Positions 51,501 through 61,363 of a stretch of 64,000 bases of DNA are shown in pieces. Source of the DNA: Dethiosulfatarculus sandiegensis (GTDB taxonomy: Bacteria; Desulfobacterota; Desulfarculia; Desulfarculales; Desulfarculaceae); contig NZ_AZAC01000002.1 in the NCBI RefSeq assembly GCF_000931935.2, positions 240,174 to 304,173 on the forward strand. Reading direction: 5' to 3'. Below the pieces are notes generated by a model. The model did not search any database. It was not told the DNA's origin and saw only the letters and a program-made list of their open reading frames with translations. Numbering within the stretch: position 1 is the first letter of the stretch; each line of letters starts with the position of its first letter. The position numbers and the translations under genes are program-made.

Positions 51501-52541
51501 ATGAACATCGAGAAAAAACCCATTTTAGGCATTACCATGGGCGATCCCGGCGGCATTGGCCCTGAGATCTGCGCCAAGTCGCTTGCCTTGCCCGAGATAT
51601 ACGAAACCTGCCGTCCTCTGGTGGTCGGAGATGCCGGAATTATGGCCAATGCGGTCAATTTTTGCGATCTGGACCTTAAGGTCAACCCGATAAACTCCCC
51701 GGAAGAGGGCAAGTACCAGTTGGGCGTTATTGATGTCCTGGACATGAAAAACATGCCCCTCGAAAAGCTGGCCCACAAGCAAAACACCGCCCGGCAGGGT
51801 CAGGCCTGTTATGAGTACATTACCAAGGCCATTGATCTGGCCTTGGACGATCAGATAGACGGCACGGTCACCGCTCCCATCAGCAAGGCCGCCCTGAATG
51901 CGGCGGGCCATCATTTTGCCGGTCATACAGAGATTTACGCCGACCGCACCAAAACCAAAGACTATGCCATGATGCTGGCCGAGGAAAACTTCAAGGTGGT
52001 GCATGTCTCCACCCATGTTTCCTTGCGCGAGGCCTGTGACAGGGTGAAAAAGCCCAGGGTGCTCAGGTGCATAGACTTGACTTACGACGTGTTGAAAAGA
52101 CTGGGCAAGGAAGAACCCAAGATCGCCGTGGCAGGTCTTAATCCCCATTGCGGAGAGGGCCGCCTTTTTGGCGACGAGGATGATTTGGAAATTCTCCCCG
52201 CTGTGGAAGAGGCCCGGGCCAAGGGGATCACGGTAGACGGCCCCATACCGGCGGATACGGTGTTTTCCAAGATGCAGGGCGGCATGTATGATGCCGTGGT
52301 GGTTATGTATCATGATCAAGGACATATTCCTACTAAAGTTGTAGGTTTTAAATATGACGACAAAACAGGCACCTGGGGAGCCATGGCAGGTGTGAACCTT
52401 ACCCTTGGACTGCCCATTGTGCGCACTTCCGTTGACCACGGCACGGCCTTTGGAAAAGCTGGAGAAGGCCGGGCCAATCCTCAATCCCTGATTGACGCTG
52501 TCAAAATGGCCGCTGTGCTGGCCAAAAACCGCAAGGCCTGA
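51501..52541 (+). CDS. pdxA2: PdxA2-type 4-phospho-sugar-acid dehydrogenase
   Basis: 346 residues of the PdxA family: MGDPGGIGPEI at the N-terminus, metal ligands His172 (STHVS), His216 (NPHCGE) and His271 (YHDQGH), and TSVDHGTAF near the end. Next to a DUF1537 kinase, PdxA2 members oxidise 4-phospho-threonate or -erythronate, which decarboxylates to DHAP. True PdxA for pyridoxal phosphate synthesis is the alternative, but the context favours the catabolic role. Confidence 0.9.
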   Translation: MNIEKKPILGITMGDPGGIGPEICAKSLALPEIYETCRPLVVGDAGIMANAVNFCDLDLKVNPINSPEEGKYQLGVIDVLDMKNMPLEKLAHKQNTARQGQACYEYITKAIDLALDDQIDGTVTAPISKAALNAAGHHFAGHTEIYADRTKTKDYAMMLAEENFKVVHVSTHVSLREACDRVKKPRVLRCIDLTYDVLKRLGKEEPKIAVAGLNPHCGEGRLFGDEDDLEILPAVEEARAKGITVDGPIPADTVFSKMQGGMYDAVVVMYHDQGHIPTKVVGFKYDDKTGTWGAMAGVNLTLGLPIVRTSVDHGTAFGKAGEGRANPQSLIDAVKMAAVLAKNRKA

Positions 52542-52572
52542 GAGGCCGTCTCAAGGGATGGAGTAAAATAAC

Positions 52573-53952
52573 ATGGAAGAAAAAATCTTATCTTTTCTGA
52601 AAGAGACCGTGGGCGAAGAAAACGTCACCACCGATCTCATTGACATGCTTTCCTACGCCACAGACGCTTCGGAATACACCCATCGTCCCGATGTGGCTGT
52701 ATGGCCCACCACCACCGAGCAGGTTTCGGCTATCATGAAGATGGCCAATGAAGAGGGTATACCGGTTACTCCCAGGGGAGCGGCCACCAACCTCTCCGGC
52801 CTGTGCGTACCCCTTAAGGGCGGAATCGTGCTGGACCTGGGGCGTATGAACAAAATCCTCGAGGTGAGCATTCCCGACCGCCTGACCGTGGTTCAACCCG
52901 GCGTGGTCTATATGCAGCTCGACGATGAGCTTGCCCCCCTGGGTTTTGCCTTCCCTCCGGACCCGGCCAGCGGCAAGGCCGCGACCATCGGCGGCAATGT
53001 GGCCACCAACGCGGGCGGAGTGAAGGGCGCCAAATACGGCACCACAAAAGACTATGTGATGGGGCTGGAAGTAGTTTTGGCCGACGGCCGGATTCTGCGC
53101 ACCGGCTCCCGCACTCAGAAGTGGGTCTCGGGCTTTGACCTGGTCCATATCTTTGTGGGTTCGGAAGGCACCTTGGGCGTGATTACAGAGATCACCCTGA
53201 AACTTTCCCCCCGTCCTACAGTAACTGCCACTGCTTTGGCCACCTTTGACAAGTTGAGTGACGCAGGCCGTGCGGTGACTGCTATCATGGAAGCCGGGGC
53301 TCAGCCCAGCGTGCTCGAGATCGTGGAGAAAAACTGTTTAAGGGCCATTAACCAGAACACAGACCTGGGCCTGCCCGAGGTTGCCGCCATTTTGCTGGTT
53401 GAAACCGACGGCGCGACCGAGGATCAGTGTCAGACCGAGTTGGACAAGATAATCGGCATTTTCAAGGCAAACAAGGCCGGTGAGGTGCGGAAAGCCAAGA
53501 GCGCTGAAGAGGCCGAGGCCCTGTGGGCGGCCCGTAAATCGGCTTTTGCGGTTATCGCCAGGATCAACAACACGGTCGAGGCAGAGGACACCACGGTGCC
53601 CATCTCCAAAATCGCCGATCTTCTTGACTTTATCGATGAGGTGAGCAAGAAGTACAATCTGGCTATACCCACGGTGGGTCATGCCGGTGACGGCAACATG
53701 CATCCCCACTTCAGCTGGGACCGCACCAACCCCGAAGAGACCGCAAGGGTCCAGAAAGCCAAGGCCGAACTCTACGCCAAGGCCGTGGAACTGGGCGGCA
53801 CCCTTACCGGTGAGCACGGCATTGGTAAGGGCAAGGCGCCTTACATGCATCTGGAGCACAGCGATGTGGCCATGGATGTCATGCGCTCTTTGAAAAAGAT
53901 GTTTGACCCCAAAAATATATTAAACCCCGGTAAGATGGCCCTGGAGGGCTGA
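52573..53952 (+). CDS. glcD: FAD-linked 2-hydroxyacid dehydrogenase, GlcD family
   Basis: 459 residues. PCMH-type FAD domain with PVTPRGAATNLSGLCVP and VATNAGGVKGAKYGTT; C-terminal domain with VGHAGDGNMHPHF and GEHGIGKGKAPYM. It oxidises D-2-hydroxyacids such as glycolate or D-lactate to 2-oxo acids and passes electrons to the Fe-S partner encoded immediately downstream (1 bp gap). Confidence 0.9.
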   Translation: MEEKILSFLKETVGEENVTTDLIDMLSYATDASEYTHRPDVAVWPTTTEQVSAIMKMANEEGIPVTPRGAATNLSGLCVPLKGGIVLDLGRMNKILEVSIPDRLTVVQPGVVYMQLDDELAPLGFAFPPDPASGKAATIGGNVATNAGGVKGAKYGTTKDYVMGLEVVLADGRILRTGSRTQKWVSGFDLVHIFVGSEGTLGVITEITLKLSPRPTVTATALATFDKLSDAGRAVTAIMEAGAQPSVLEIVEKNCLRAINQNTDLGLPEVAAILLVETDGATEDQCQTELDKIIGIFKANKAGEVRKAKSAEEAEALWAARKSAFAVIARINNTVEAEDTTVPISKIADLLDFIDEVSKKYNLAIPTVGHAGDGNMHPHFSWDRTNPEETARVQKAKAELYAKAVELGGTLTGEHGIGKGKAPYMHLEHSDVAMDVMRSLKKMFDPKNILNPGKMALEG

Positions 53953-53953
53953 G

Positions 53954-55060
53954 ATGGCTGAAAAATACGAATTCGTGGAAAGATTCCGGGATCAGGTCCT
54001 GCGCTGTTCCAACTGTGGTTTCTGCCAGGCTGTCTGCCCGGTCTTTGGACTTACCAAGCGCCCGGCCTTAAACGCCCGCGGCAAGATGATCATTCTGCAA
54101 GAGCTGATGACCGGCAAGCTGGATATGACGCCCGAGCTGCACGAGACCCTGTTCCAGTGCACCACCTGCGCCAACTGCGCCACCAACTGCCCTTCGGGGG
54201 TGGAAGCGCCCGAGATCATCAAACAGGCCCGCAAGGATTTTGTGAAGGCCGGAGTGGAACACCCCACTTTCAAGGCCCTGAACGAAGCCTTGGACGAGTT
54301 TCCCAATATCTACGGCCAGAAAGATCCGGAGGATTTTGATCGCGAGCTGAACAAAAAGGCGGAATACGTCTTTTTCATCGGTTGCGTGGGCCAGTATCGT
54401 CAGGAAGAGGCCACCGAGGCCACCTTGGATCTCTTAGACGCCCTTGAGGTGGACTACACCCTGATTGACGAAGTCTGCTGTTCCGGTGTTTTGGAGGATG
54501 TGGGATACAGCATCAAGGATCCCCTGGCCGAGAAGAACATCGAGTCCATCCTGGCCACCGGGGCCAAGACCGTGATCACCGCCTGTCCCTATTGCATGCG
54601 CACCTTCCAGAACAAGCCCGCCTACAAAAAGCTGGCTGACGAGGGAATCAAGGTGATGCATGTCTCCCAGTTCCTGGCCACCCAGGAGATAGAGGCCAAG
54701 ACAAAGCTCAAGGTCACCTACCATGACCCCTGCGACCTGGGACGTCACTGCGGCATCTATGAGGAGCCCAGACAGACCATCAAAAAGGTGGCCCCCGACT
54801 TTGTGGAAATGCCCCACAACCGGGCCCAGTCCAACTGCTGCGGCGCCGGCGGCGGAGTGCGCGGAGCCTATCCGGCCAACTCCATCTCCATGGCCCGCCG
54901 CAGGGTGGAAGAAGCCATTGCCACAGGCGCTGATGTGCTTTTGACCGAGTGCAACTCCTGCCTCCACAACCTGGAGAACGCCAAATTAAGGGCGCACAAA
55001 ATTCAGATCATGACCACCCCCATGTTGATCAACGCCATCATGGAAGGCGATCTGGACTGA
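53954..55060 (+). CDS. glcF: Iron-sulfur subunit, GlcF/CCG-domain family
   Basis: 368 residues. Two [4Fe-4S] motifs: CSNCGFCQAVCPVFG (from about residue 17) and CTTCANCATNCPSG (from about 69). Two CCG domains follow, with EVCCSGVLEDVGY and SNCCGAGGG. It takes electrons from the GlcD-like flavoprotein and hands them to the quinone pool or another carrier. Last gene of the rightward catabolic operon; a strong hairpin follows. Confidence 0.9.
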   Translation: MAEKYEFVERFRDQVLRCSNCGFCQAVCPVFGLTKRPALNARGKMIILQELMTGKLDMTPELHETLFQCTTCANCATNCPSGVEAPEIIKQARKDFVKAGVEHPTFKALNEALDEFPNIYGQKDPEDFDRELNKKAEYVFFIGCVGQYRQEEATEATLDLLDALEVDYTLIDEVCCSGVLEDVGYSIKDPLAEKNIESILATGAKTVITACPYCMRTFQNKPAYKKLADEGIKVMHVSQFLATQEIEAKTKLKVTYHDPCDLGRHCGIYEEPRQTIKKVAPDFVEMPHNRAQSNCCGAGGGVRGAYPANSISMARRRVEEAIATGADVLLTECNSCLHNLENAKLRAHKIQIMTTPMLINAIMEGDLD

Positions 55061-55092
55061 TTCTCCGGTTATAGAGAAATATTAGCACGTAA

Positions 55093-55126
55093 AAGCCGCT
55101 CTCTGGTTCATACCAGGGAGCGGCTT
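55093..55126 (+). terminator. Terminator of the rightward catabolic operon
   Basis: AAGCCGCTCTCTGG (55093-55106) pairs with CCAGGGAGCGGCTT (55113-55126), 14 bp with one G-U pair and a 6-nt loop. It has no strong T run but is directly followed by the repeat element. Confidence 0.7.
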
Positions 55127-55134
55127 AGCTTGTG

Positions 55135-55345
55135 CTGACAAAGTCCTCCCGGACTTTCTCAGAGGCAACCTGACAAAAACTGGGTTTTTGCCATTACTAG
55201 AATTACTCGTTTTTAGATGGCCTCGCAATTCGGCGGGCCGTCATCCGGGGTCCCCAAAATGCCCGGCATTTTAGGGGTGGTTTCCGGGGTCCCCAAAATG
55301 CCCGGCATTTTAGGGGTGGTTCGGGGTCCCCAAAATGCGAGAGTG
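55135..55345. repeat. Dispersed hairpin-rich repeat, copy B, with internal tandem units
   Basis: It shares with copy A (21006-21149) the CTGACAAAGTCC hairpin, TAGAATTACTC, AATTCGGCGGGCCGTCAT and the GGTCCCCAAAAT...ATTTTAGGGGT hairpin. Here the last hairpin unit is repeated in tandem: units start at 55245 and 55284 (39-bp period) with a third partial unit from 55321. It again lies between converging genes (glcF and the REC-HD-GYP pseudogene). Confidence 0.8.
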
Positions 55346-55357
55346 CTTTATAAAGGC

Positions 55358-56347
55358 TTACTTATTGAATTCCTTGTGTACTTCAATAAATTTTTCGCGT
55401 ATACGTTTAAATGAGTCCACCAGGTAAGGATCAAAGTGGGTGCCGCTGCCCTGGGTGATAATGGACTCAGCCACCTGGTAAGGTAAAGGCGCTTTATAAA
55501 CCCTTTTGGAGACCAGGGCGTCATAGACACATGGGCCACGGCAGTGACGCGGGTGCTCAAGGGAATTTCTTCGGCCTTTAAAGCACCGGGATAACCTGTA
55601 CCGTAGTATTTTTCATGGTGGGAAAGGGCAATATCTGCGGCCATGCGTAAATAGGCGGCTTTTGGGTTCCTGGAAAGGGCGTCGTACAGGGTGTCGAATC
55701 CCACCACAGTGTGGCCCTTCATGACCTCGAATTCCCGATCGTCCAAGCGTCCCGGCTTCAGCATAATATAGTCCGGTATGCCCACCTTGCCAATATCGTG
55801 CAAAGGACTGGTTCTGTAGATGGTTTCTACAAACTGGGGGGTAACCTCAGGAGGGCGGTCAGGCTGCTTGAGCAGGTCCTCAGCTAGTGCGCGGCAATAG
55901 TAGCGGATGCGCTCCAAGTGGTTGCCGGTTTCATTGTCTCGAGATTCCGCCAAATTGGCCAGAGAAAAGATAACCAAGTCCCTAGTCTGGAGATTAAGCA
56001 CCCTTTCTCCGGCTTTTAAACGCACTGCAAGTTCTTCTTTGCTGTACGGTTAGGTTATGTAATCGTCAGCACCCGCCTGCATGCCTCAATAACGTCTGTG
56101 TCACCGTCCCTGGAGGTTATATAAGTATAGTCATCGCCTTCCTGCTCCCTGATTTTGGCGCACAGTTCCAGGCCCCATAACCGGCATTTGCCAGCCAGTT
56201 ACGATCAGTTTGGGCCTTTCCTTCCTGCCAGATCTTCCAGGCTTCGGCTCCGTTGGAGGCGCTGAATACTTCTTATCCTATTTTTTGCGAGAATATGCTA
56301 AGGGGCTTTCTACTGGTCAATTCATCGTCCACAACCAGAAGCTTCAT
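55358..56347 (-). pseudogene. REC-HD-GYP response regulator pseudogene
   Basis: The minus strand from ATG 56347 begins with a receiver domain (MKLLVVDDELTSRKPLSI) that is broken by in-frame stops and frame changes between about 56280 and 56040. The HD-GYP domain is readable from 56025 (LHDIGKVGIPDYI and YYGTGYPGALKAEEIP). Near 55535 a 2-nt insertion shifts the frame; the correct tail (DALVSKRVYKAPLPYQVAES and onward) continues in another frame to TAA at 55358-55360. Intact members hydrolyse cyclic di-GMP in response to phosphorylation. It lies downstream of the hybrid kinase at 56526 and may once have been its output. Confidence 0.82.
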
Positions 56348-56525
56348 ATTCTCACCGCCGCCAGACGGGTCTTGTTTTGGCTGGTGCATGGATCTCACCT
56401 GATTTGCTCTGTTAATACTATAGTTAATAATTATAACCTACGAAAAATGCTCTTATTGACCTGCGTGCTTCGTGGCGTTTCAAAAGAGTGGAACCCTTGG
56501 TTTTCACGACAGATTTTGGAAGGCT

Positions 56526-59500
56526 TCAATTTTGATATTTTTTTATCACCTTTTCAAATCTATCCAGTTCATCGGACAACCAGGGTACAAGTGAAGAGGC
56601 CTGGGAAAATTTTCCATTCTTGCAGGTGTTTTCCAGATTCAGGGCCACAGCCCTGGCTGCTTCGGCGGAGACATACGAGGCCGCACCCTTGATGGCATGG
56701 GCCTCAAGTCTGGATCCTTGAACGTCTTGGTCTTTGATGTGCTGTTTTAATTTGCTTAGTCTTTTTCGGGAATCATGCAGAAAGTCACTGGTAAGCTCAA
56801 ATAGAATTTCTGTATCCCCATCATAGCGATTCAAGGCGGCTTCATAATCAAAGACAGGTTGCTTCTCCGATCCCTCATCCTTTGTTTGAGGGCTGTCTTT
56901 TTCGATAACGCTATTGGAGTTTTCTATTCCGATCCATTTCAATACAATGGCTATAAGCGCATCTTTCACCACCGGTTTGGTTATATAGTCGTCCATACCA
57001 GCCTCAAGGCAGCGGGCCCGGTCACCGGCCATGGCATTGGCGGTCATGGCAATGATAGGAAGGTGCTGGTTTGGCGATTCTTTTTGCCTGATGGTTCTGG
57101 TTGCCTCAAGGCCGTCCAGAATCGGCATCTGCACATCCATCAGAACCAGGTCATAAGAATTACCCGCCACCATTCTTACCGCTTCCGCCCCATTGTTCGC
57201 CACAAAAACCCTGGCCCCGGTTTTTTTAAGCAGCCATAAGGCAGCCTTTTGATTGGCTGGATTATCTTCCACCAACAGCACCTTGGTTTTGGAAAGGTCT
57301 GTTGCCTGGTGGTGTGGCCGGTTTTCACTGGTCGGCAGAGGGCGGATCGTGAACTCCTGGGTCTGGTCGTTTTTATGCCGGCGCAGACCGGCATCCCAGG
57401 CCAGGGCCAGGCTGTCGAGCAGTTTGGAGGGGCTTATGGGCTTGGGCAAAAAGGCGTTGATTCCCTTTTGATAAAATTTTTCCCGGTCAATATAAATCGC
57501 TGCGGAGCTCGCCATTACCAGGACCGTGGATTTAAGCTCCGGATCATCTTTAATTTTTTGGGCCAGGGTCAGGCCGTCCATTTGAGGCATCAAATGGTCC
57601 AGTATGGCCAAATGATAAGGATTGTTATTCCGGCAGGCCTCTTCAAGCATGCTCAGGGCCTGGCCGGCGGAGTCCGCAGTCTGGGCCCTTAGACCGGCAT
57701 TTTCCAGGTATTCCTTAAATATCTTCTGGTTTGTATGGTTATCATCCACCACCAGGATATTTAAATCCAGCAAATTATCGTCTGGTCGAGGGCTTTGGTC
57801 TTCAGAGGGGGACTTCAGCGCGGGTAGGGGTAGGGTGAAGGTAAAGGTAGAGCCTTCTCCCTGGGCTGAATTTACCAAAAACTCTCCTTCCATAAGCTCA
57901 ACCAGCTCCTTGGAGATAGTCAGCCCCAGGCCGGTTCCGCCGTAACGCCTGGTGGTTGAGGCATCGGCTTGGGAAAATTGCTCGAAGATAAGTTCCAGTT
58001 TGTCTGGAGATATGCCGATGCCGGTATCCTGAACAGTGATATTCACCAAGTGGTTGCCGTTTTTTTCGGAAGTTTTTTCCAGGTTGACCAGTACATGCCC
58101 TGTTTCAGTGAATTTGAGGGCATTGTTAACCAGGTTGCGCAACACCTGGCCGATGCGGCCTGCGTCTCCCAGGTATTGGCCGGCTATTCCGGACCCCTGG
58201 CGCAGTATCAGTTCCACTTTTTTTTGATTGGCCTGGTTGGTGAACAAGGCCAGGATGTTTTCAACCATGGCGACCAAGTCAAAGGGATAAGGCTCTATGG
58301 CAAGCTTCCTGGCCTCTATCTTGGAAAAATCCAGTATGTCGTTGATTATATCTAATAATGAAGCGGTTGATTCCGTTAAAAGTTCCGTGTATTCAGATTG
58401 TTGAGAGTTAAGCCCTGTCTCGGAAAGCAGATTGGCCATCCCCAGGATGCCGTTTAAGGGGGTTCTTATCTCGTGGCTCATGTTGGCCAAAAATTCGCTT
58501 TTGGCAGTGGTGGCTTCTTCAGCCCTGCGTTTGGCTTCCGCAAGTTCTGTTACATCCACCATGTTAAGCAGAACCCCGTCGTATTTTTCCTGGCGGTGAA
58601 TGGGTTGGACACGGAAGATAAAATCCTTCCCTCTCAGTTCCCGGTTAAAGGTGACGGGGCTGGAATCTTGAAGATTTTGAAAATTCTCGAGCATTTTCTT
58701 CAGGCGTTTTTTTATTTTTCCCTGGTGGAATTCATCAATATGCCTGCCCAGGATTTTTTCCCGGGTTAACCCCATAATCCGGCAAAAGCCTTGATTAACT
58801 TCGTTTAGAATGCCATTTGCATCGGCAAAAACCACGCCTGCGTCCATGCCGGTGATCATGGCCCTCAACTTGGCGGTCTGGGTTTGCAGGGCTTCCTCGG
58901 CTTTTTTCCGGACCGTTATATCCACAAAGCATTCAACCAGGCATTCTCGGCCACCCAAGGTGAGGGATATTACACTTTTAAGTATGGGGAGGGCATGGCC
59001 GGTTGGGTTCAGAAGTATTCTCTCGGAATCGTCTATTTTCAGGCCCAGATCGGTTATGGGGCACTTACCCCGCTCGGCCGGGCATATGAAATCGTGACAA
59101 ACGGCGCCCAAGGCCTGATCTTCAGTAGAGCCAATCATTTTCAAGGCCTTATGGTTTATGTTGATGATACGGTGGGTTTTTTGATCTATTACCACTATGC
59201 CCACCGGCGCTTGGTTGAAGATGGCTTTTATAAAATTCTGTTGTTCAAAAAGCTCTCGTTCCGCTTTTTTTCGGCCCGTGATATCCATGAATGCTTCCAG
59301 AATAATGGTTTCATCATTCTGTTTAAGAGGAATAGCGCTTTTAAGGAGGGAGATTTCCCCTCCGTCTTTGGCCTGTATTACAATTTCGTTGTCATAAGAA
59401 CTGCGGCCGCTTTGCAAGGGACAGCCCTTTTCAAAGCTGAGTTCAAAGACCTCTGAGCAGGGCAGGCCTTTTAAGGTTTTTTCATTGCTGTGTTCAAAAA

Positions 59501-60398
59501 TGCGCAGGGCTGCTTGGTTGGCGGTTTTGATGATGCGGTTTTCACCTACAGTGACTATACCCACCGGCAAGGCTGCAAAAATGGTGTCCAGGGTGGATTT
59601 GGCCTGGGCCAGGTTGCGGGCGTATTCTTTTCTTTCGGTGATGATTTTGCCGACCTGACGCATGGTCAGGATCGAAAGCCAAAGCGCCAATATGAAGATC
59701 AGGGCTGCCATGCCGTACCCAATCAGTAAAAAGCGCTTCTCAAAGGCGGTTTTCCTTTGCGTAAGTTTCTCTATGGTCAGGCTGGTGTCGTAAAAAATTT
59801 TGTTTACGATCTCCCGGGATCTTTGGATCACACTGCCGGTTTGCTTGCTCAAGAAAACAAAGCGTAGGTTTGGATGAGGATTTTCCCTGGCCGGATCGGG
59901 CTTGATGGTTTGCCGCTTCAGGTCATAGAGTCTTGATGAAAGATTTTTCAATTCAATAATTTTAGGGGAAAGATCAATATATTCCATTATATAGGCTGTA
60001 TTGGCCTCGGGTTGGTAGACTATTTTTTCTTTGATCTGGTTAACATTGCCGAAATTGGCCGCCATCTGATCTACGAATTCGCCGCCTACCTTGAGCACCT
60101 TCAAGGCTCGGCTGATGTTTCCGATGTGATGCAAATTATGTTCTGCCAGAATATCGATTCCCTTGTCATCCCTGGCTGATTCCAGGTCTTTTAAATTTGA
60201 GCCGATCAAAATGAGGTTTTTAATGATTGATTTGCCCAGGTTGGATTTTTCCACCTGGTTGGCCAGTTGAGATTGAATCTTTTTGTCGTGATGGCTTAGC
60301 AAGACCTCTGTGACGATAAGCAGTGCGCCGCCCAAAAAGATGACTAAAAGTAGGGCGAGGATTTTCTTTTTTATGGGGTCTTGATAAATGAAGCGCAT
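56526..60398 (-). CDS. BarA-like membrane hybrid sensor kinase with two receivers and Hpt
   Basis: 1290 residues. A transmembrane helix at about 13-33, a periplasmic helical domain to about 225, and a second helix at about 226-247. Then three PAS domains; the first two carry cysteine-rich inserts (for instance [17 protein letters not shown]), seen in many Desulfobacterota kinases. HisKA with [11 protein letters not shown] (His about 642), HATPase (GTGLGLTI), receiver 1 with Asp about 931 ([13 protein letters not shown]), receiver 2 with Asp about 1087 ([13 protein letters not shown]) and a C-terminal Hpt with His about 1235 ([10 protein letters not shown]). The upstream gene, 17 bp away, encodes a solute-binding lipoprotein that probably acts as its ligand sensor. 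Confidence 0.92.
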   Translation of the reverse strand: MRFIYQDPIKKKILALLLVIFLGGALLIVTEVLLSHHDKKIQSQLANQVEKSNLGKSIIKNLILIGSNLKDLESARDDKGIDILAEHNLHHIGNISRALKVLKVGGEFVDQMAANFGNVNQIKEKIVYQPEANTAYIMEYIDLSPKIIELKNLSSRLYDLKRQTIKPDPARENPHPNLRFVFLSKQTGSVIQRSREIVNKIFYDTSLTIEKLTQRKTAFEKRFLLIGYGMAALIFILALWLSILTMRQVGKIITERKEYARNLAQAKSTLDTIFAALPVGIVTVGENRIIKTANQAALRIFEHSNEKTLKGLPCSEVFELSFEKGCPLQSGRSSYDNEIVIQAKDGGEISLLKSAIPLKQNDETIILEAFMDITGRKKAERELFEQQNFIKAIFNQAPVGIVVIDQKTHRIININHKALKMIGSTEDQALGAVCHDFICPAERGKCPITDLGLKIDDSERILLNPTGHALPILKSVISLTLGGRECLVECFVDITVRKKAEEALQTQTAKLRAMITGMDAGVVFADANGILNEVNQGFCRIMGLTREKILGRHIDEFHQGKIKKRLKKMLENFQNLQDSSPVTFNRELRGKDFIFRVQPIHRQEKYDGVLLNMVDVTELAEAKRRAEEATTAKSEFLANMSHEIRTPLNGILGMANLLSETGLNSQQSEYTELLTESTASLLDIINDILDFSKIEARKLAIEPYPFDLVAMVENILALFTNQANQKKVELILRQGSGIAGQYLGDAGRIGQVLRNLVNNALKFTETGHVLVNLEKTSEKNGNHLVNITVQDTGIGISPDKLELIFEQFSQADASTTRRYGGTGLGLTISKELVELMEGEFLVNSAQGEGSTFTFTLPLPALKSPSEDQSPRPDDNLLDLNILVVDDNHTNQKIFKEYLENAGLRAQTADSAGQALSMLEEACRNNNPYHLAILDHLMPQMDGLTLAQKIKDDPELKSTVLVMASSAAIYIDREKFYQKGINAFLPKPISPSKLLDSLALAWDAGLRRHKNDQTQEFTIRPLPTSENRPHHQATDLSKTKVLLVEDNPANQKAALWLLKKTGARVFVANNGAEAVRMVAGNSYDLVLMDVQMPILDGLEATRTIRQKESPNQHLPIIAMTANAMAGDRARCLEAGMDDYITKPVVKDALIAIVLKWIGIENSNSVIEKDSPQTKDEGSEKQPVFDYEAALNRYDGDTEILFELTSDFLHDSRKRLSKLKQHIKDQDVQGSRLEAHAIKGAASYVSAEAARAVALNLENTCKNGKFSQASSLVPWLSDELDRFEKVIKKYQN

Positions 60399-60415
60399 TA
60401 TGTCTACCGGATTAA

Positions 60416-61222
60416 TTACTTAAGGCCAAACTCCGCAAACACTGCCCGGCCTTTTTCCGAGGAAGCATATTTAATAAATTTTTTGGATATTTCAGGGTAC
60501 TTACTGGTTGTTAAAAGGCCTAATACCAGTTTTTTGGGCTGGGCGTATTCAGGATTGATTTTCAGCACATCCACATAGGGTGCATTTTCGGGCCAGGCGG
60601 AAGTGGCGTACCAGTTTATAACCAGATCCGCCTCTCTTTCCTTCAGGGCTTTTATCAGGTCCTTGGAGTCCGTGGTCAGGATTCTGGCATTAGCCATGGC
60701 CTTATCAAAAAATCCCCTTTTGGCAAGAATCTTTTTGGTCTCCCGTCCTATACTGCCGCTTTGGGGGTTGCCCAAGACGATGTAGTACTCCGGATTAAGC
60801 AGATTCTCGAGGTCATTGGTAATGGATTTGGGGTTGCCTTTTTGCACCATCATGGCCGCCATGTTGTGTCCGACCAAGGCGGTTTTACTCACCAGGTTTT
60901 CTTTGAGGCAGGTTTTTATGTAAGAGTCGGACCCCGGCAGATAAAGATCTCCCATTTTGTTGGCTTTTATGGACTTCAGAAGATTCCCGGAGCCGCCTTT
61001 GGTGATGATGATTCTACAATTTTCCTGTTCTTCTATTATCTGGGCGATTTTGGTCATTGGGCGGATCATGGTGATTCCGCAATAAATCAAAAGTTCTTTT
61101 TGGGTTTTTTCTTTTTCCGTTTGATTTTCACAGGAAACAAAAAGGGATAGCAGGCAGGGGAGTAAAACGGTGCATATGGCTTTGGCAATGGTCTTTGAGC
61201 TGTATTTTCGTTTTTGCTTCAT
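60416..61222 (-). CDS. Periplasmic solute-binding lipoprotein (ModA/PstS-like), probable kinase accessory sensor
   Basis: 268 residues. The signal sequence ends in a lipobox-like LFVSC with Cys31. The mature part begins [15 protein letters not shown], with [12 protein letters not shown] and [11 protein letters not shown], typical of type II binding proteins for oxyanions or small anions (ModA-like). There are no ABC permease or ATPase genes nearby; it is directly upstream of a membrane hybrid kinase. This matches known binding-protein/kinase sensor pairs, so a sensing rather than transport role is likely. The ligand is unknown. Confidence 0.8.
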   Translation of the reverse strand: MKQKRKYSSKTIAKAICTVLLPCLLSLFVSCENQTEKEKTQKELLIYCGITMIRPMTKIAQIIEEQENCRIIITKGGSGNLLKSIKANKMGDLYLPGSDSYIKTCLKENLVSKTALVGHNMAAMMVQKGNPKSITNDLENLLNPEYYIVLGNPQSGSIGRETKKILAKRGFFDKAMANARILTTDSKDLIKALKEREADLVINWYATSAWPENAPYVDVLKINPEYAQPKKLVLGLLTTSKYPEISKKFIKYASSEKGRAVFAEFGLK

Positions 61223-61363
61223 ATGCCACCCGATAGGAAAAGATCCGGTTGATTGCTAAAAGCAGCGTTTGAATTGGGCCTTGCTTCAACAAAATTTCGC
61301 CTGCCTTTTTAGCTGCCGGATGTCGACGGTCAAACAGAGCCGTTCGGCAGGGAGTCTATTTCA

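Noticed and set aside
51525..52484. Long minus-strand open frame opposite pdxA2 (319 codons)
   Set aside because: Antisense shadow of a well-supported gene; composition and lack of motifs argue against coding.
55245..55340. Short CRISPR-like array
   Set aside because: Units abut without unique spacers, only two full units exist, and the same module occurs singly in copy A; it is a tandem hairpin repeat.
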